Part shown: piece after piece, positions 43,588 to 53,500 of the stretch
Numbering within the stretch: the stretch's first letter is position 1
How the letters are laid out: each line of letters starts with the position of its first letter
Origin: Terriglobia bacterium
GTDB lineage: Bacteria; Acidobacteriota; Terriglobia; Bryobacterales; Bryobacteraceae
Length of the DNA: 64,000 bases
Assembly: GCA_025350105.1 (NCBI GenBank)
Contig: JANXYJ010000201.1
Coordinates: 1 to 64,000, forward strand
Direction of reading: 5' to 3'
The notes under the pieces: model-generated
What the model was told of the DNA's origin: nothing
What the model saw: the letters and a program-made list of their open reading frames with translations, nothing else
Databases searched by the model: none
Translations under genes and position numbers: made by a program

Positions 43588-44565
43588 TCAGTTAGGATAC
43601 GTTTGCGGTTCATGATTCTTGCCCGTGGCCTCATTCCAGGTGAGACGTTTGCCTACGATGCTGGAGGCCGCTGCTTTGAAGCGGTCGAGATCGTTCATGG
43701 ATTTGTCGCGGTTATTGAAGCGATAGGCTTGTTCGTCCAAGTAGCGAAACAGGTGGAACGGTTCGACCGAAACATAGGTGCCGCTCAGAGTGCGTTTCAG
43801 CAAGCTCCAGTAATTCTCCAGCGAGTTGGTATGGCATTCGCCGTCCACGTACTCTACAGCGTGATCCACAACTTTGTGGGCATATTCACCCGCCAAGCCA
43901 TCATACGAAAGCAGCGAATCGCTATAGAGCGCGGAACCAGCTTCTACATGCTTCCGTACTTCGCCTTGGATGGCGTGCTTTTTGCGGTTCGGCAGAACTG
44001 AAGTGCGAACCTTGCTCTTGCCATCTTTGGCGCGTTCCAACACGCCCATAACGGCAGTCTTGTCTTTGGTTCCAGTGCCAGTGATGCGGCGTTCGCGTTG
44101 AGCTACGTGCATGTTGCGGGCTTTACCGCCGATGAAAGTTTCATCTGCTTCGACATGGCCGGAAAGTTTCTCGATACTGCCAGTGTGCAGCGCCATCCGA
44201 ATGCGGTGATTCAGAAACCATGCGGACTTCTGAGTGATTCCGAGGTCTTTGGCCATCTCGCAAGAGCTAATGCCATTCTTGCAATTGACGATGAGCCACA
44301 GTGCGACAAGCCACTTGTCTACGCTGATCGGGGAATCTTCCATGATGGTGCCAACCTTCAGCGAGAATTGCGCCTTGGAATGACCGCCATAGCATTTGTA
44401 GCGGTTCTGAGTGGCGAGATAGGTAACGCGATCAGAGCAACAGATGGGGCACAGGACCTTGCCGTCCGTCCACCGCAAGTCCGCTAAGAACGAATTGCAG
44501 TTCTTCGGATCGGCGAAATGAATGATCGCCTCTTGTAGGGTTTTGGGTTCGTTTGCGCTTGCCAT
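43588..44565 (-). CDS. IS1595-family transposase
   Basis: 325 residues. An N-terminal zinc ribbon (CPICC ... YKC) is followed by the ISXO2-like core: HVEADETFIGGKARN with the first catalytic Asp, LYSDSLLSYDGLAG, and CHTNSLENYWSLLKR with the terminal Asn/Lys, as in the DDN(K)-type catalytic set of this family. The gene is full length with no frameshift, so the element could still be active. It is oriented toward the two passenger genes. Confidence 0.92.
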   Translation of the reverse strand: MASANEPKTLQEAIIHFADPKNCNSFLADLRWTDGKVLCPICCSDRVTYLATQNRYKCYGGHSKAQFSLKVGTIMEDSPISVDKWLVALWLIVNCKNGISSCEMAKDLGITQKSAWFLNHRIRMALHTGSIEKLSGHVEADETFIGGKARNMHVAQRERRITGTGTKDKTAVMGVLERAKDGKSKVRTSVLPNRKKHAIQGEVRKHVEAGSALYSDSLLSYDGLAGEYAHKVVDHAVEYVDGECHTNSLENYWSLLKRTLSGTYVSVEPFHLFRYLDEQAYRFNNRDKSMNDLDRFKAAASSIVGKRLTWNEATGKNHEPQTYPN

Positions 44566-44589
44566 GAACCAAGTATGCCTGAATTTGCT

Positions 44590-44622
44590 TGGTTAGTCAA
44601 GTAATTAGTTACCCAAACTTGA
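44590..44622 (-). repeat. Right terminal inverted repeat
   Basis: Reverse complement begins TCAAGTTTGGGTAACTA and ends GACTAACCA, pairing with the left repeat at 27 of 33 positions. It lies 24 bases beyond the transposase start codon. Confidence 0.85.
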
Positions 44623-44698
44623 GCCATATTAAAGCTTGCGCCGGGGAAGTGGCCTTATGATAGAGTTTCGGTTCACGTTCATAAGAGCGAGGTCTTTC

Positions 44699-46573
44699 AT
44701 GCGGCGATTTCTCACTTCCATCGGTATCGTGATGTATCTTGCGCTGGCAAGCCCGGTGGCCTTTGCACAAAGCAAGCAGCAGACGGAGTGGCCTATGTTT
44801 GCGCACGATCCGGGGTCGACGCGGTACTCTCCGCTGGGGCAGATCACGCCGGCGAACGTTGCCACGCTGAAGCAGGCGTGGAGTTTTGATACTAAACCGC
44901 AGGTGGAGGTTAATAACCGTGCGGAATCGCGCACCACGCCTCTGGTTATTAACGGCGTGATGTATTTCCTGACCCGCTTCGAGGAACTGGTGGCGGTGGA
45001 ACCGGAAACAGGCAAAAAGTTGTGGAGTTTCGGCTACGGTCACGCGGGGCGGCCGGCGAAAGGGTTGGCGTATTGGCCGGGCGCCAACACGGGAGCAAAC
45101 AACGCCCCGGCGACCATTTTCTTTGGAACCGACGATGGCTTTATGTACGCCGTGAATGCGAAAACGGGCAAACTGGTGCCAGGCTTCGCCAAGGAAGGCG
45201 AGCTTAGTCTGAAAGCTGGAATGAAGGACAAATTTCCCACTGCGCTCTACGGGCTGAACGGCGCGCCGATTGTTTTTAAGAATCTGGTGATTACCGGATC
45301 GCACGTGCAGGACGTGGGCACGCGTGGCGGCCGCGGCGACGTGCGTGCCTGGGACACCGCCACCGGCAAGCTGGTGTGGACTTTTCACACCGTGCCGCAG
45401 CCTGGTGAAACCGGCCATGAAACCTGGCTGGACGATGGCTGGAAAGATCGTTCGGGTGCGAACGTGTGGAGCACGTTTACGCTGGACACCGAAACCGGTA
45501 CGCTGCTGATGCCGTTGGGCTCCGCCAGCGATGACCGTTATGGCGGCGACCGGCCGGGAGCCAATCTATTCGCGAATACTCTGGTGGCGCTGGACGCAGC
45601 AACCGGCAAACTGAAGTGGCATTTCCAGACCGTTCATCATGATTTGTGGGATTACGATTTGCCGCCGCAGCCAACACTGGTGGACGTGATGCACGACGGC
45701 AAAAAGATTCCCGCCCTGATCCAAACCACCAAAACGGGTTTGGTCTTTATTCTGGACCGGCGCAACGGCAAGCCCATTTATGGCGTGGAAGAACGCGCGG
45801 TGCCCAAAGGCGACGTTCCGGGTGAGTGGTATTCGCCCACCCAACCGTTTCCGCTGAAGCCGCCACCCTTGGCGCGCAATAGCTGGAAGCCGGGGGAATT
45901 AACCGCCTTCACGCCAGAACACAAAAAATATTGCGAGGATCTGTTCCAAAATGCGCACAATGAAGGTCCGTTTTCGCCCGTGCGCTTAACCGACACGGTG
46001 ATTTTTCCGGGGCCCGACGGCGGTTTCAATTGGGGTGGGGGCAGCTACGATCCCAAGCTGGGTTACTTCTTCACCAACTCGCATGACCAGGGCGAAGTTA
46101 CGAAAATGGTGCAGCGCGGATCCCAGGAAGATACGCAGAAGGCGGCCATTGTCGGTGACGTGGAACGGCCGCCTTATGTGCGCAAGAACGCGGGCAATCC
46201 GGTGAATCCGGCAACCGGGTGGCCGTGCCAATCGCCGCCGTGGGGTGAATTGTTCGCCATCAATGTTCACACCGGTGAAGTTGCCTGGCGGATTCCGTTT
46301 GGCCGCATCGAATCGCTGGAGACGCTGGGGTTCAAGGACACCGGGTCGTATAACATTGGCGGTTCGGTGGCCACTGCAAGCGGTTTGTTATTCATCGGCG
46401 CAACGCCCGACAAGCGCTTTCACGCTTACGATTCGAAGACCGGGAAACTGATGTGGGAAGCCATGCTTCCCGATCACGCCTACGCCAATCCCATTACGTA
46501 TTTGGGAAAGAACGGCAAGCAATACGTGGTGATCGATGCCACCGATCACGTAATTGCGTTCGCGTTGCCGTAG
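44699..46573 (+). CDS. PQQ-dependent alcohol/sugar dehydrogenase (exported)
   Basis: 624 residues from the ATG at 44699, which follows GCGAGG and opens a clean signal peptide (FLTSIGIVMYLALASPVAFA). The quinoprotein propeller is visible as WPMFAHDPGSTRYSPLGQI, LVAVEPETGKKLWSFGYG, ALDAATGKLKWHFQTVHHD and LWDYDLPPQPTLVDV. It oxidises a periplasmic substrate with PQQ; no haem c domain is present and no cytochrome is adjacent. Similar length and layout to the enzyme at 30538. The IS1595-type element ends 77 bases upstream, within the probable promoter. Confidence 0.88.
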   Translation: MRRFLTSIGIVMYLALASPVAFAQSKQQTEWPMFAHDPGSTRYSPLGQITPANVATLKQAWSFDTKPQVEVNNRAESRTTPLVINGVMYFLTRFEELVAVEPETGKKLWSFGYGHAGRPAKGLAYWPGANTGANNAPATIFFGTDDGFMYAVNAKTGKLVPGFAKEGELSLKAGMKDKFPTALYGLNGAPIVFKNLVITGSHVQDVGTRGGRGDVRAWDTATGKLVWTFHTVPQPGETGHETWLDDGWKDRSGANVWSTFTLDTETGTLLMPLGSASDDRYGGDRPGANLFANTLVALDAATGKLKWHFQTVHHDLWDYDLPPQPTLVDVMHDGKKIPALIQTTKTGLVFILDRRNGKPIYGVEERAVPKGDVPGEWYSPTQPFPLKPPPLARNSWKPGELTAFTPEHKKYCEDLFQNAHNEGPFSPVRLTDTVIFPGPDGGFNWGGGSYDPKLGYFFTNSHDQGEVTKMVQRGSQEDTQKAAIVGDVERPPYVRKNAGNPVNPATGWPCQSPPWGELFAINVHTGEVAWRIPFGRIESLETLGFKDTGSYNIGGSVATASGLLFIGATPDKRFHAYDSKTGKLMWEAMLPDHAYANPITYLGKNGKQYVVIDATDHVIAFALP

Positions 46574-46580
46574 ACTGCGC

Positions 46581-47477
46581 TTACGCTAACGCTGCTTTGC
46601 AGAATTCGACGCAGCGGGCGAGTTCGGTAACCGGATCGTCCTGGCCCATGTATTCGTATTCCGCGTTGGCCGGGAACCCGTACTTTTCTTTCTTTAACAG
46701 CTGCAGCACACCTTTGATGTTGGTATCGCCCTGGCCCCACGGCATGTTGGGCCCGTGATTCTTCTTGCGATCTTTCAAATGCAGATTGGTGATGCGCGCG
46801 TGGTGTTCTTTGATATATGCAATGGGATCGTAATTGGCGGCGGTGAAGTGGCCAATATCCAAATTCACGCCCATGTATTTACCAAACGACATGATCATGG
46901 CAAAGCTTTCCGGCGTGGAGAACTCTTCGGGATCTTCCGTCTTATCGTGCCCGTGGCCGCCCCACATCATTTTGTGTTTATCGGCAAAAGGACCCACCCG
47001 TTTTGCGGTGACCATCTGCGCCGTGGACGAAATTGCCTTCGCTCCCAAGGCGTTGGCCATCTGGAAGGAATAGTCGATCTCCTCATCGGAGACGCCCTTC
47101 GGCAGGTTGTAGCACAGGATTTCGATATTGACGCCGGCTGCGTCGAACTTCTTGCGCAGGTCTTTAAATTGATCCATGGAAACGCCAGCGCGCCATTTCT
47201 TCAGCGCGGCGATGCCTTCCGTATCCGGCAGGCCTCCCGGACTACGCTTCACCGCAGGCGCGCCCATCAGCGCTTCGGCGTGATTGGACATCAGTTCCAC
47301 TTCGCTAATGCCGGCCTTCACCATGCCCGGTAGAATCTGGTCCACCGGCAAGGCGCGCAAGCTATAGCTGATCGTTCCAATCTGCACGCCGCCGAATTTT
47401 GAACTGGCTGCATGCAGCGCCATCGCGGCTGGCACCCCGGCCAATACCGTTTTTCCAAATTGTCGTCTTGTGTACAT
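46581..47477 (-). CDS. Tat-exported sugar isomerase/epimerase-like TIM-barrel protein
   Basis: 298 residues from the ATG at 47477 (GGAGAAGG upstream). A Tat-type leader (MYTRRQFGKTVLAG) precedes an AP-endonuclease-2/xylose-isomerase-like barrel: GTISYSLRALPVDQ, VELMSNHAEAL, GVNLDIGHFTAANYDP (metal-binding Asp/His) and ITNLHLKDRKKNHG. Glu, Asp and His residues expected for a divalent metal are present. Third gene of the sulfatase / GH140 / isomerase operon, so probably acts on a sugar released by those enzymes. Confidence 0.8.
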   Translation of the reverse strand: MYTRRQFGKTVLAGVPAAMALHAASSKFGGVQIGTISYSLRALPVDQILPGMVKAGISEVELMSNHAEALMGAPAVKRSPGGLPDTEGIAALKKWRAGVSMDQFKDLRKKFDAAGVNIEILCYNLPKGVSDEEIDYSFQMANALGAKAISSTAQMVTAKRVGPFADKHKMMWGGHGHDKTEDPEEFSTPESFAMIMSFGKYMGVNLDIGHFTAANYDPIAYIKEHHARITNLHLKDRKKNHGPNMPWGQGDTNIKGVLQLLKKEKYGFPANAEYEYMGQDDPVTELARCVEFCKAALA

Positions 47478-47512
47478 TCGCCTTCTCCTTTTTGATCTTA
47501 GTCCCTTGGCGC

Positions 47513-48964
47513 CTATTCCCCTGGTAATCGATACCCGGCATCGGCATCCACAATCACCAGCACCCAATCCTGGCCTCTGCCATTGGTGGGCGGCGTATAT
47601 GTCTGAATTCCCTGCCCGTCCGGTTCCTGAATCACGTAAGCCACGCCGTAGCGCGGATCGAACCAGGCTTGGCGCTGGCGCTCCGCCTGCACTACACTTT
47701 TGTCCAGCGTAAAACTTTCGCCACGCGGAGAATAGACCAACGCGAAACTCCCGTCGCTGGAACGCGCCGAGCGCAGCTTCGCTCCGCCGCTCATCGGGCC
47801 ATTCAAAATGATTTTTTGATCGGGCACCAATTTGGTGAAACGCACGGACTCCATCAGCCGCCGCAAATGCGCCACTTGCAAGGCACCGGGATGATCCAGC
47901 GCCTGTTCCCAGGAAATGTTCGCGCCAATCGCGCCGCCACCCGGGCTGGTATACAAGCCCCAGGGCGGACCTGCAGGTGTGTTTTTTGCCGGCACCCCAG
48001 GCGAAGCGTCTGGCTGGTACATTTGCCAGACGCTGTTATTGCCGTAGGTGTGGCCGCAGGCCCCGGCGAACACAGACCAATACGCCGCCTGGCGTGCGTC
48101 GTAATCATCGAAACGATCGATGTGTCCGGCGCCCTTTAGATAGAATCCTACAGGAACATTTTCGTAGCGCGGCTCGCCGTCCAAGGTTGGTTTGGCGGGC
48201 GTCAAAACATAGTCGTGCTCGGCGTACAGGCCGTTATCATGATCGCGCGCCGCGTGCGATGACTGGTACATGTTGAAGTCCAGCCATTTGGCATTGTGCA
48301 GTTGCGACGACGACGCGCCCGGGCCCACCGGGTGAAACGTCTTCAGGTGCACACCGCCGTCACCGGTGCCAAGTCCCTCGGCCATCGCGTCGATTACCGC
48401 GCGTTCATTTGCGTTGGTGATGGAGCGGTCGCCACCCAGAATCCAGATGATGGGTTTGCTTTTGAAGCGGCGTCCCAGATATTCGCCATATTGCCGCGCG
48501 GAGGCCAGCGTGAAAATAGACCGTTCCGTGGACCAATAAGTGCCCCAGGTGGGCAGCATGCCAACGTAGAGCCCCAGTTCCTCGGCTTTATCGACGATGA
48601 AGTCCACGTGTTTGAAATAGGCGTCGTTTGGTTTGGTTGGATCATTTGCGTTCAGTGGCAAGTCGCCATTCGCGTTCGGAATCGTCAGCCCGCCCAACTG
48701 CGCCAACAAGGAACACTGAATCACCGTGAAACCCTTTGCCGCCCGAATGGTTAAATAGCGTGTGGCTTGTTCGCGATTCAACCGGTGAAACAACTCCCAT
48801 GCCGTATCGCCCAAGTAAAAGAACGGCTTGCCGCTGTCGTACTCCAGATAACGATGATTGGCGGTTACCCGCAAGCGGCCCTCCACGGCGGCGCGGGCGC
48901 GTTGCAGCGCCAGCAATGCCGCGGCAGATGTGAAAGATGCGCTGATAAATTTGCGGCGGTTCAT
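47513..48964 (-). CDS. Tat-exported GH140-like (DUF4038) glycoside hydrolase
   Basis: 483 residues with a Tat leader (MNRRKFISASFTSAAALLAL). Sequence follows apiosidase-like DUF4038/GH140 enzymes: PFFYLGDTAWELFHRLNREQ near the N-terminus, FTVIQCSLLAQLGGL, IIWILGGDRS, and AAYWSVFAGACGHTYGNNSVW. Characterised members release apiose from rhamnogalacturonan II side chains. Family assignment is by motif memory; substrate unproven. It starts five bases after the sulfatase gene and precedes the isomerase gene. Confidence 0.82.
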   Translation of the reverse strand: MNRRKFISASFTSAAALLALQRARAAVEGRLRVTANHRYLEYDSGKPFFYLGDTAWELFHRLNREQATRYLTIRAAKGFTVIQCSLLAQLGGLTIPNANGDLPLNANDPTKPNDAYFKHVDFIVDKAEELGLYVGMLPTWGTYWSTERSIFTLASARQYGEYLGRRFKSKPIIWILGGDRSITNANERAVIDAMAEGLGTGDGGVHLKTFHPVGPGASSSQLHNAKWLDFNMYQSSHAARDHDNGLYAEHDYVLTPAKPTLDGEPRYENVPVGFYLKGAGHIDRFDDYDARQAAYWSVFAGACGHTYGNNSVWQMYQPDASPGVPAKNTPAGPPWGLYTSPGGGAIGANISWEQALDHPGALQVAHLRRLMESVRFTKLVPDQKIILNGPMSGGAKLRSARSSDGSFALVYSPRGESFTLDKSVVQAERQRQAWFDPRYGVAYVIQEPDGQGIQTYTPPTNGRGQDWVLVIVDADAGYRLPGE

Positions 48965-48969
48965 GTGGT

Positions 48970-50505
48970 TTAATTTGGGGTGGGAAATCCGCGCGCATCT
49001 TTCTCAAGCGGAGCGACATCGGAGGTTCGCACATACCAGTTCATCAGCTCCCCGAACAGACTCGCCTGCACTCTACTGTACCCGCTTTCGCCGTGGACAT
49101 TGTGCAGTTCCCGAGGGTCTTTCGCCAAGTCATACAGTTCGCTTTGATCGTCTGGCCGGTAGATCAGCTTGTGCGTGAGCGTACGGATCATCGACGTGCG
49201 CGTGATGGTTTCGGGCTGTTCATTCTGCAACGCCACTTTCGGATAGTAGGGATTCGCGGCATCGGCAAATTGATTCAGCGGTTCGAACTCTTGGGGCTCA
49301 TTTGCGTTGTAGCCGCCTTCGCAAAACACCGCTCGGGATGCGTCCCCGGTATCACCGTTTCCGTTCGGGCCGCGCAATTGCGGCATGAGTGACTTCGCAA
49401 AGTGCGTATGGCGAGCCCTAATGCCAGCCAGCTCCAGACACGTGGCCATCACGTCGAACAGTTCCACCTGCCCGGTGGCGACTTTGCCCGTCGCAAACCC
49501 TGGTGACATACCCGGTGCGCGGACGATCAACGGAATGCGGGTCAGCACATCGTGCATCGCGTTGGGCCATTTTTCCACCAGGCCGTAATCGCCGGCATAG
49601 TCACCGTGGTCAGAGAACAAAAACAGCGCGGTGTCGTCGCGGTGGCCGGTGCGGTCAATCGCCGCGGTGAGCTCACCCAACACCCAATCGCAGTAACTGA
49701 TTTGCCCCAGATACACGGCCTGGATCTGGCGAAAGAAAGCATCGTTCAATTGATCCCAGCGCGCCTTCTTTCGCAACGCGGCATGAAAGCTCGGCAGGCG
49801 TTTGGTGTTGGCTGGGCGCAGCGGCGGCAAATCCTGCGGCCGGTACATTTCGTGAAATTCCTCCGGCGCGGAATAGGGTGGATGCGGATAGATCAGCGGC
49901 AGGAAAATACAAAACGGTTTGGCGGAACTACGTTCCAGAATGCGAATGGCCGATTGAACATTTTCGTAATCGCCCGTTTTATGCTTATCTTTCCCTTTTT
50001 CCCACAGGAAAGAGTAAAAGCGCGGATCGTCCTTCGGCCAGGGGTTGCGCGTGAACACACCAGAAGGCGGCCCGGCCTCGGCATGCGTCACGCTGGAGGC
50101 GAAAGAATCCGGCGAAAGCAAATCGTTTTTGCCGTACCAATACACATCGTAACCGGCTTCCTTTAGATAGCGGAAGAGATTGGGCTCATCCGGATGCAGC
50201 CCATAATACAAGCTGCGGTGCCCGCGCACGTGCACGGGCCATCCCGTAAGAAAACTGCAGCGCGATGGCTCGCAGACGGTGTTTTGCACGTGGCACTGCG
50301 CAAAGCGCGTGCCTTCGCTCGCCAGCTTATCGATGTTGGGAGTTTTCACCAGCGGATGGCCGTAGCAGGCAATGCTTTCGGCGCGGAGCTCATCCGCCAT
50401 GAAGAGGACGAGATTGGGCGGCCGCCGGTCCTGGGCGGATGCTGAATTGGCCGCAACCGTTGCGGCGGCGGCGCTGCCCAAAAATTCTCTGCGCGTAATT
50501 GACAT
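48970..50505 (-). CDS. Tat-exported arylsulfatase-family enzyme
   Basis: 511 residues with a Tat leader (SITRREFLGSAAAATVAANS). The Cys-type sulfatase site NTVCEPSRCSFLTG carries the Cys converted to formylglycine. NLVLFMADELRAESIACYG opens the fold, and a metal-site segment LFLFSDHGDYAG is present. Ca2+-dependent hydrolysis of carbohydrate sulfate esters in the periplasm is expected; an anaerobic-type maturase is not nearby. First gene of the minus-strand operon whose next members are a GH140-like hydrolase and an isomerase, hinting at a sulfated pectic or algal-like polysaccharide. Confidence 0.88.
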   Translation of the reverse strand: MSITRREFLGSAAAATVAANSASAQDRRPPNLVLFMADELRAESIACYGHPLVKTPNIDKLASEGTRFAQCHVQNTVCEPSRCSFLTGWPVHVRGHRSLYYGLHPDEPNLFRYLKEAGYDVYWYGKNDLLSPDSFASSVTHAEAGPPSGVFTRNPWPKDDPRFYSFLWEKGKDKHKTGDYENVQSAIRILERSSAKPFCIFLPLIYPHPPYSAPEEFHEMYRPQDLPPLRPANTKRLPSFHAALRKKARWDQLNDAFFRQIQAVYLGQISYCDWVLGELTAAIDRTGHRDDTALFLFSDHGDYAGDYGLVEKWPNAMHDVLTRIPLIVRAPGMSPGFATGKVATGQVELFDVMATCLELAGIRARHTHFAKSLMPQLRGPNGNGDTGDASRAVFCEGGYNANEPQEFEPLNQFADAANPYYPKVALQNEQPETITRTSMIRTLTHKLIYRPDDQSELYDLAKDPRELHNVHGESGYSRVQASLFGELMNWYVRTSDVAPLEKDARGFPTPN

Positions 50506-50522
50506 GGGTTTCAGATTCCCAC

Positions 50523-50549
50523 AAAAAAGGGGCCTCCGCGGAGGCCCCC
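50523..50549 (-). terminator. Rho-independent terminator of the TonB-dependent receptor gene
   Basis: GGGGCCTCC (50529-50537) pairs perfectly with GGAGGCCCC (50540-50548) across a two-base loop, and on the minus strand the stem is followed by a run of six T. It lies 26 bases after the receptor stop codon. Confidence 0.88.
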
Positions 50550-50575
50550 GTTTACGTCATCGCAAAAACAGCGAA

Positions 50576-53500
50576 CTAGAACAACAGCTTCAGCGCGAAC
50601 TGAATCTGCCGCGGTGTGTAGCCACCGGCCATCTGTGTGATGGTCCCAAAATTGGCGTTGCCAAACGTCGCGTTCGGATTGCCAAAGATGGGGTGGTTGG
50701 CTACGTTAAAACCTTCCATACGGAATTGCAGGCTGGTGCTTTCCGTAAACTTGAAGCTTTTGAAGAACGAAAGGTTGATCACCGACTGATTGGGGCCCAC
50801 GCCAACGTTGCGCGGTTCCGTACCCAACGCCGTGTTCCCATTCGCGGAAGAAGTGGGCAGAGCGAACGACGCAGGATTCAAGTACAACCCCTGCGCGCCC
50901 ACCGTGCGGTTGGCGGTGTAAACATCCGGAGTCACCAGATTAGGGCGTTCCGTGGTGAGACCAATCACGCCGCTCACCGAGGTCGCGTCGATTACCGTGA
51001 ACGGCAGGCCGGTCATCCAAGTGACGGACCCGTTGGTTTGCCAGCCACCCAGCACCTGTCCGGGTAAACCCTTCAGGCCTTTGCCGGGCAATACGTAATT
51101 ACCGCCGAAAGACAAGCGGCGTTTGATGTTGAAATCGCTGGTGGCCCAATCATACTGGCGGGCGTTGGCCACCACCGCGGCCACGTTCGCACCGCCGTAA
51201 TTGCTGTAGCCGCCGGTGCCGGTGCCCAGGCCTGTTACGTCGTCTTCGCCGTGCGAGAACGTGACTCCGGAAGTGAAGCTTAGTCCTTTGCTCAAGCGCC
51301 GGTTAAAGCCAAGCTGCAGAGAATTGAAGTGCAGTTCGCCTTGGGTGACGTAGTCGCCAATTGAGGTGATGCGCGGTGCCACCGCCGCAAATGTCCGCGG
51401 CGACGCAGTGGCGGTACCGGTGGGTACGGCGCGGTTGATATCGGTCAGCACCATCACCAGGCGGCTGCCCCGCATGCCCACGTAACCGGCGCTGATCACG
51501 TTGGCGCCGATTTGCTTTTCCACAATCACGTTGTACTGCATATTTAAGCTGGTGCGGAAATCGGTAGATACGGCACCCAGCGAACTGGGCACGATCTTGC
51601 TTAGATCGAGCGTGGTTCCGCCCGGTCCCTGAACCGTCGGGAAGCTGCTGATTTGCAACGGCAGCGGAACACCTTGTGAAAGCGTGCCGATTCCCGTGGG
51701 GCAACCGTTGTTGGTGAAACTGCTCGTGGTGGAAGGTCCACAGCTGAAGGCGCCAGCGAAGGGCGGATTCTTCAATGCTACGCCAGAGGTGTAATCGCCG
51801 GGGAAGTAGCTCAAGCCCCAACCGCCGCGCAGAACCAGACCCTTGGGCAGGCTGGCCGCAAAGCCGATGCGCGGCGCGATGGCGCCGTAGTCGGTTTGGA
51901 TATCCGTGGTGCGGCTGCTGTTCACGCCGGCGATGCGGATTACGCCCGCGGCCGGATCAAAGTTGGCCAAACGATCGTGCTGTTCCACCTTGGGCGGGAA
52001 CACGTCGTAGCGAACACCCAGGTTCAGGGTCAAACGGCGATTCACGCGCCAGTCATCCTGAACATACATACCGGGCTCCCAGGTACGATAGCCGGGTTTG
52101 TAAAGCGCCGCGTTACGCGCGATGGTGCTGGGCGCGCCGAACAGGAAGTTGGCGAAACCATTGTTCAACGGCACCGGAGCGCTGGTGCTGGACGGATTAA
52201 AAGTGAACTGGCCGCGCGGCGAAGCGCTTTGCACGATCGAAAACTGGCGGCGGATCAGGCTGGCGCCGAACTTGATGTTGTGCGCGCCATGGGTCCAGGT
52301 GATGGCTCCGTTTTCCTGAAACGTGTTGTCGAACTGGAGCAGCGGCACAAACACCGCGTCGCCCAGTTCCTGGAAGCCGCTGTTCATGATGAGCCGGGGC
52401 AGCCCGTACGTCTGGTCGTCGCCAATGTTTACGCAGCTAACCGCGTTGCAGGGGAAGCCGATGGTGTTACCCGTGGCTTGGTTGTCGTTGATGGTGCGCG
52501 ATTGAATGGCCGCGCGAGTGTAGCCCGCCTTCAGCTCCATCAATAACGTGGGGCGGAAAATATGCACCAGGTTCAATTGAATGTTCTGCGCCCGGGTTTT
52601 GTTGGTTCCGGCAAAAGCGAACAGCCCGCCCGGATTGATGTTGCCGACGCTCGGAAAGCCCGTTGGTTGAGTGGTGCTGACATCGTTGAACGAGTACCGG
52701 CCGAACATATTCCATGCGGGAGAAAAGCTATGGTCCACGCGGCCATCAAAGGTGGTTGCGTCCTGCGGACGGGTGGGCGCGGTAGCGTAGTTCACGCCGT
52801 TCACAATCGAGCTGGTGGGCTGCGGGTACAACGCAGCAATCTTCAATGCCAGCGGATCCAGTTGCGTGTTATACGGGGCCAAGTCCAGCCGGTTAAACGG
52901 CACCGCACCGGTGGCGACACCGCCGACGGAATTCGCGATGTTGATTTGCTGCGACGCAGTATTGCAAATACCAGCGCTGCTGAAACCAGAGGTGCAGCCT
53001 TCCGAGAAATTACCGATGCGCTGCAGCGCGGTCGGCACCTGCGCCGTGATCAAGACGCCTTGGCGAATCTTCAATCCTTCGTAGTCTCCAAAGAAGAACG
53101 TTTTGTCCTTCTTGATGGGCCCGCCGACGCTGCCGCCGTATTGGTTCTGGCGGAAGGGCGATTTCTTCTGTTGCACGCCGCCGGTCAGATTGAAATTCCC
53201 GTTCGCGTCCACTTTGTCGTTGCGCAAAAATTCAAACGCCGTACCATGGAAAGCGTTGGTGCCGGACTTGGTCAAAATGTTGATCACACCAGCCGAGGTG
53301 CGCGTCACTTCGGCACTGTAAAGGTTGGTTTGTATTTTGAATTCCTGAATCGCATCGATAGACGGACGCACACCGATGGTGCCGATCACCCGCTCGTTGT
53401 TATCCATACCGTCGATCATATTGTTATTGGCCACGGGGTCCTGGCCATTCACCGAGAACGACGAGTTCAGGCGGCGGTCGTCCGGACGGGTGCCGGTGGC

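Larger units (their letters stand above)
42568..44622 (-). mobile_element. IS1595-type insertion sequence carrying passenger genes
   Basis: About 2.06 kb bounded by 33-bp inverted repeats at 42568-42600 and 44590-44622 that match at 27 of 33 positions. Inside are a DUF3800 gene and a 48-residue basic peptide gene on the plus strand, then an IS1595/ISXO2-type transposase on the minus strand. Passenger genes are known in some IS1595 groups. I could not identify the expected 8-bp target duplication, so ends may be off by a few bases. The right end is 77 bases before the start of a PQQ dehydrogenase gene, so insertion may have changed that promoter. Confidence 0.85.

Noticed and set aside
42560-44630. 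Target-site duplication of the IS1595-type element
   Set aside because: Flanking 8-mers (GGCGCAGG and GCCATATT) do not match; ends may be shifted or the duplication eroded, so none is annotated.
45022-45207. Alternative-frame small proteins inside the PQQ dehydrogenase gene
   Set aside because: They are embedded in a conserved enzyme gene without start signals.
50372-51067. 231-residue plus-strand frame across the sulfatase start and receptor end
   Set aside because: It crosses a terminator and two real genes and has shadow-type composition.
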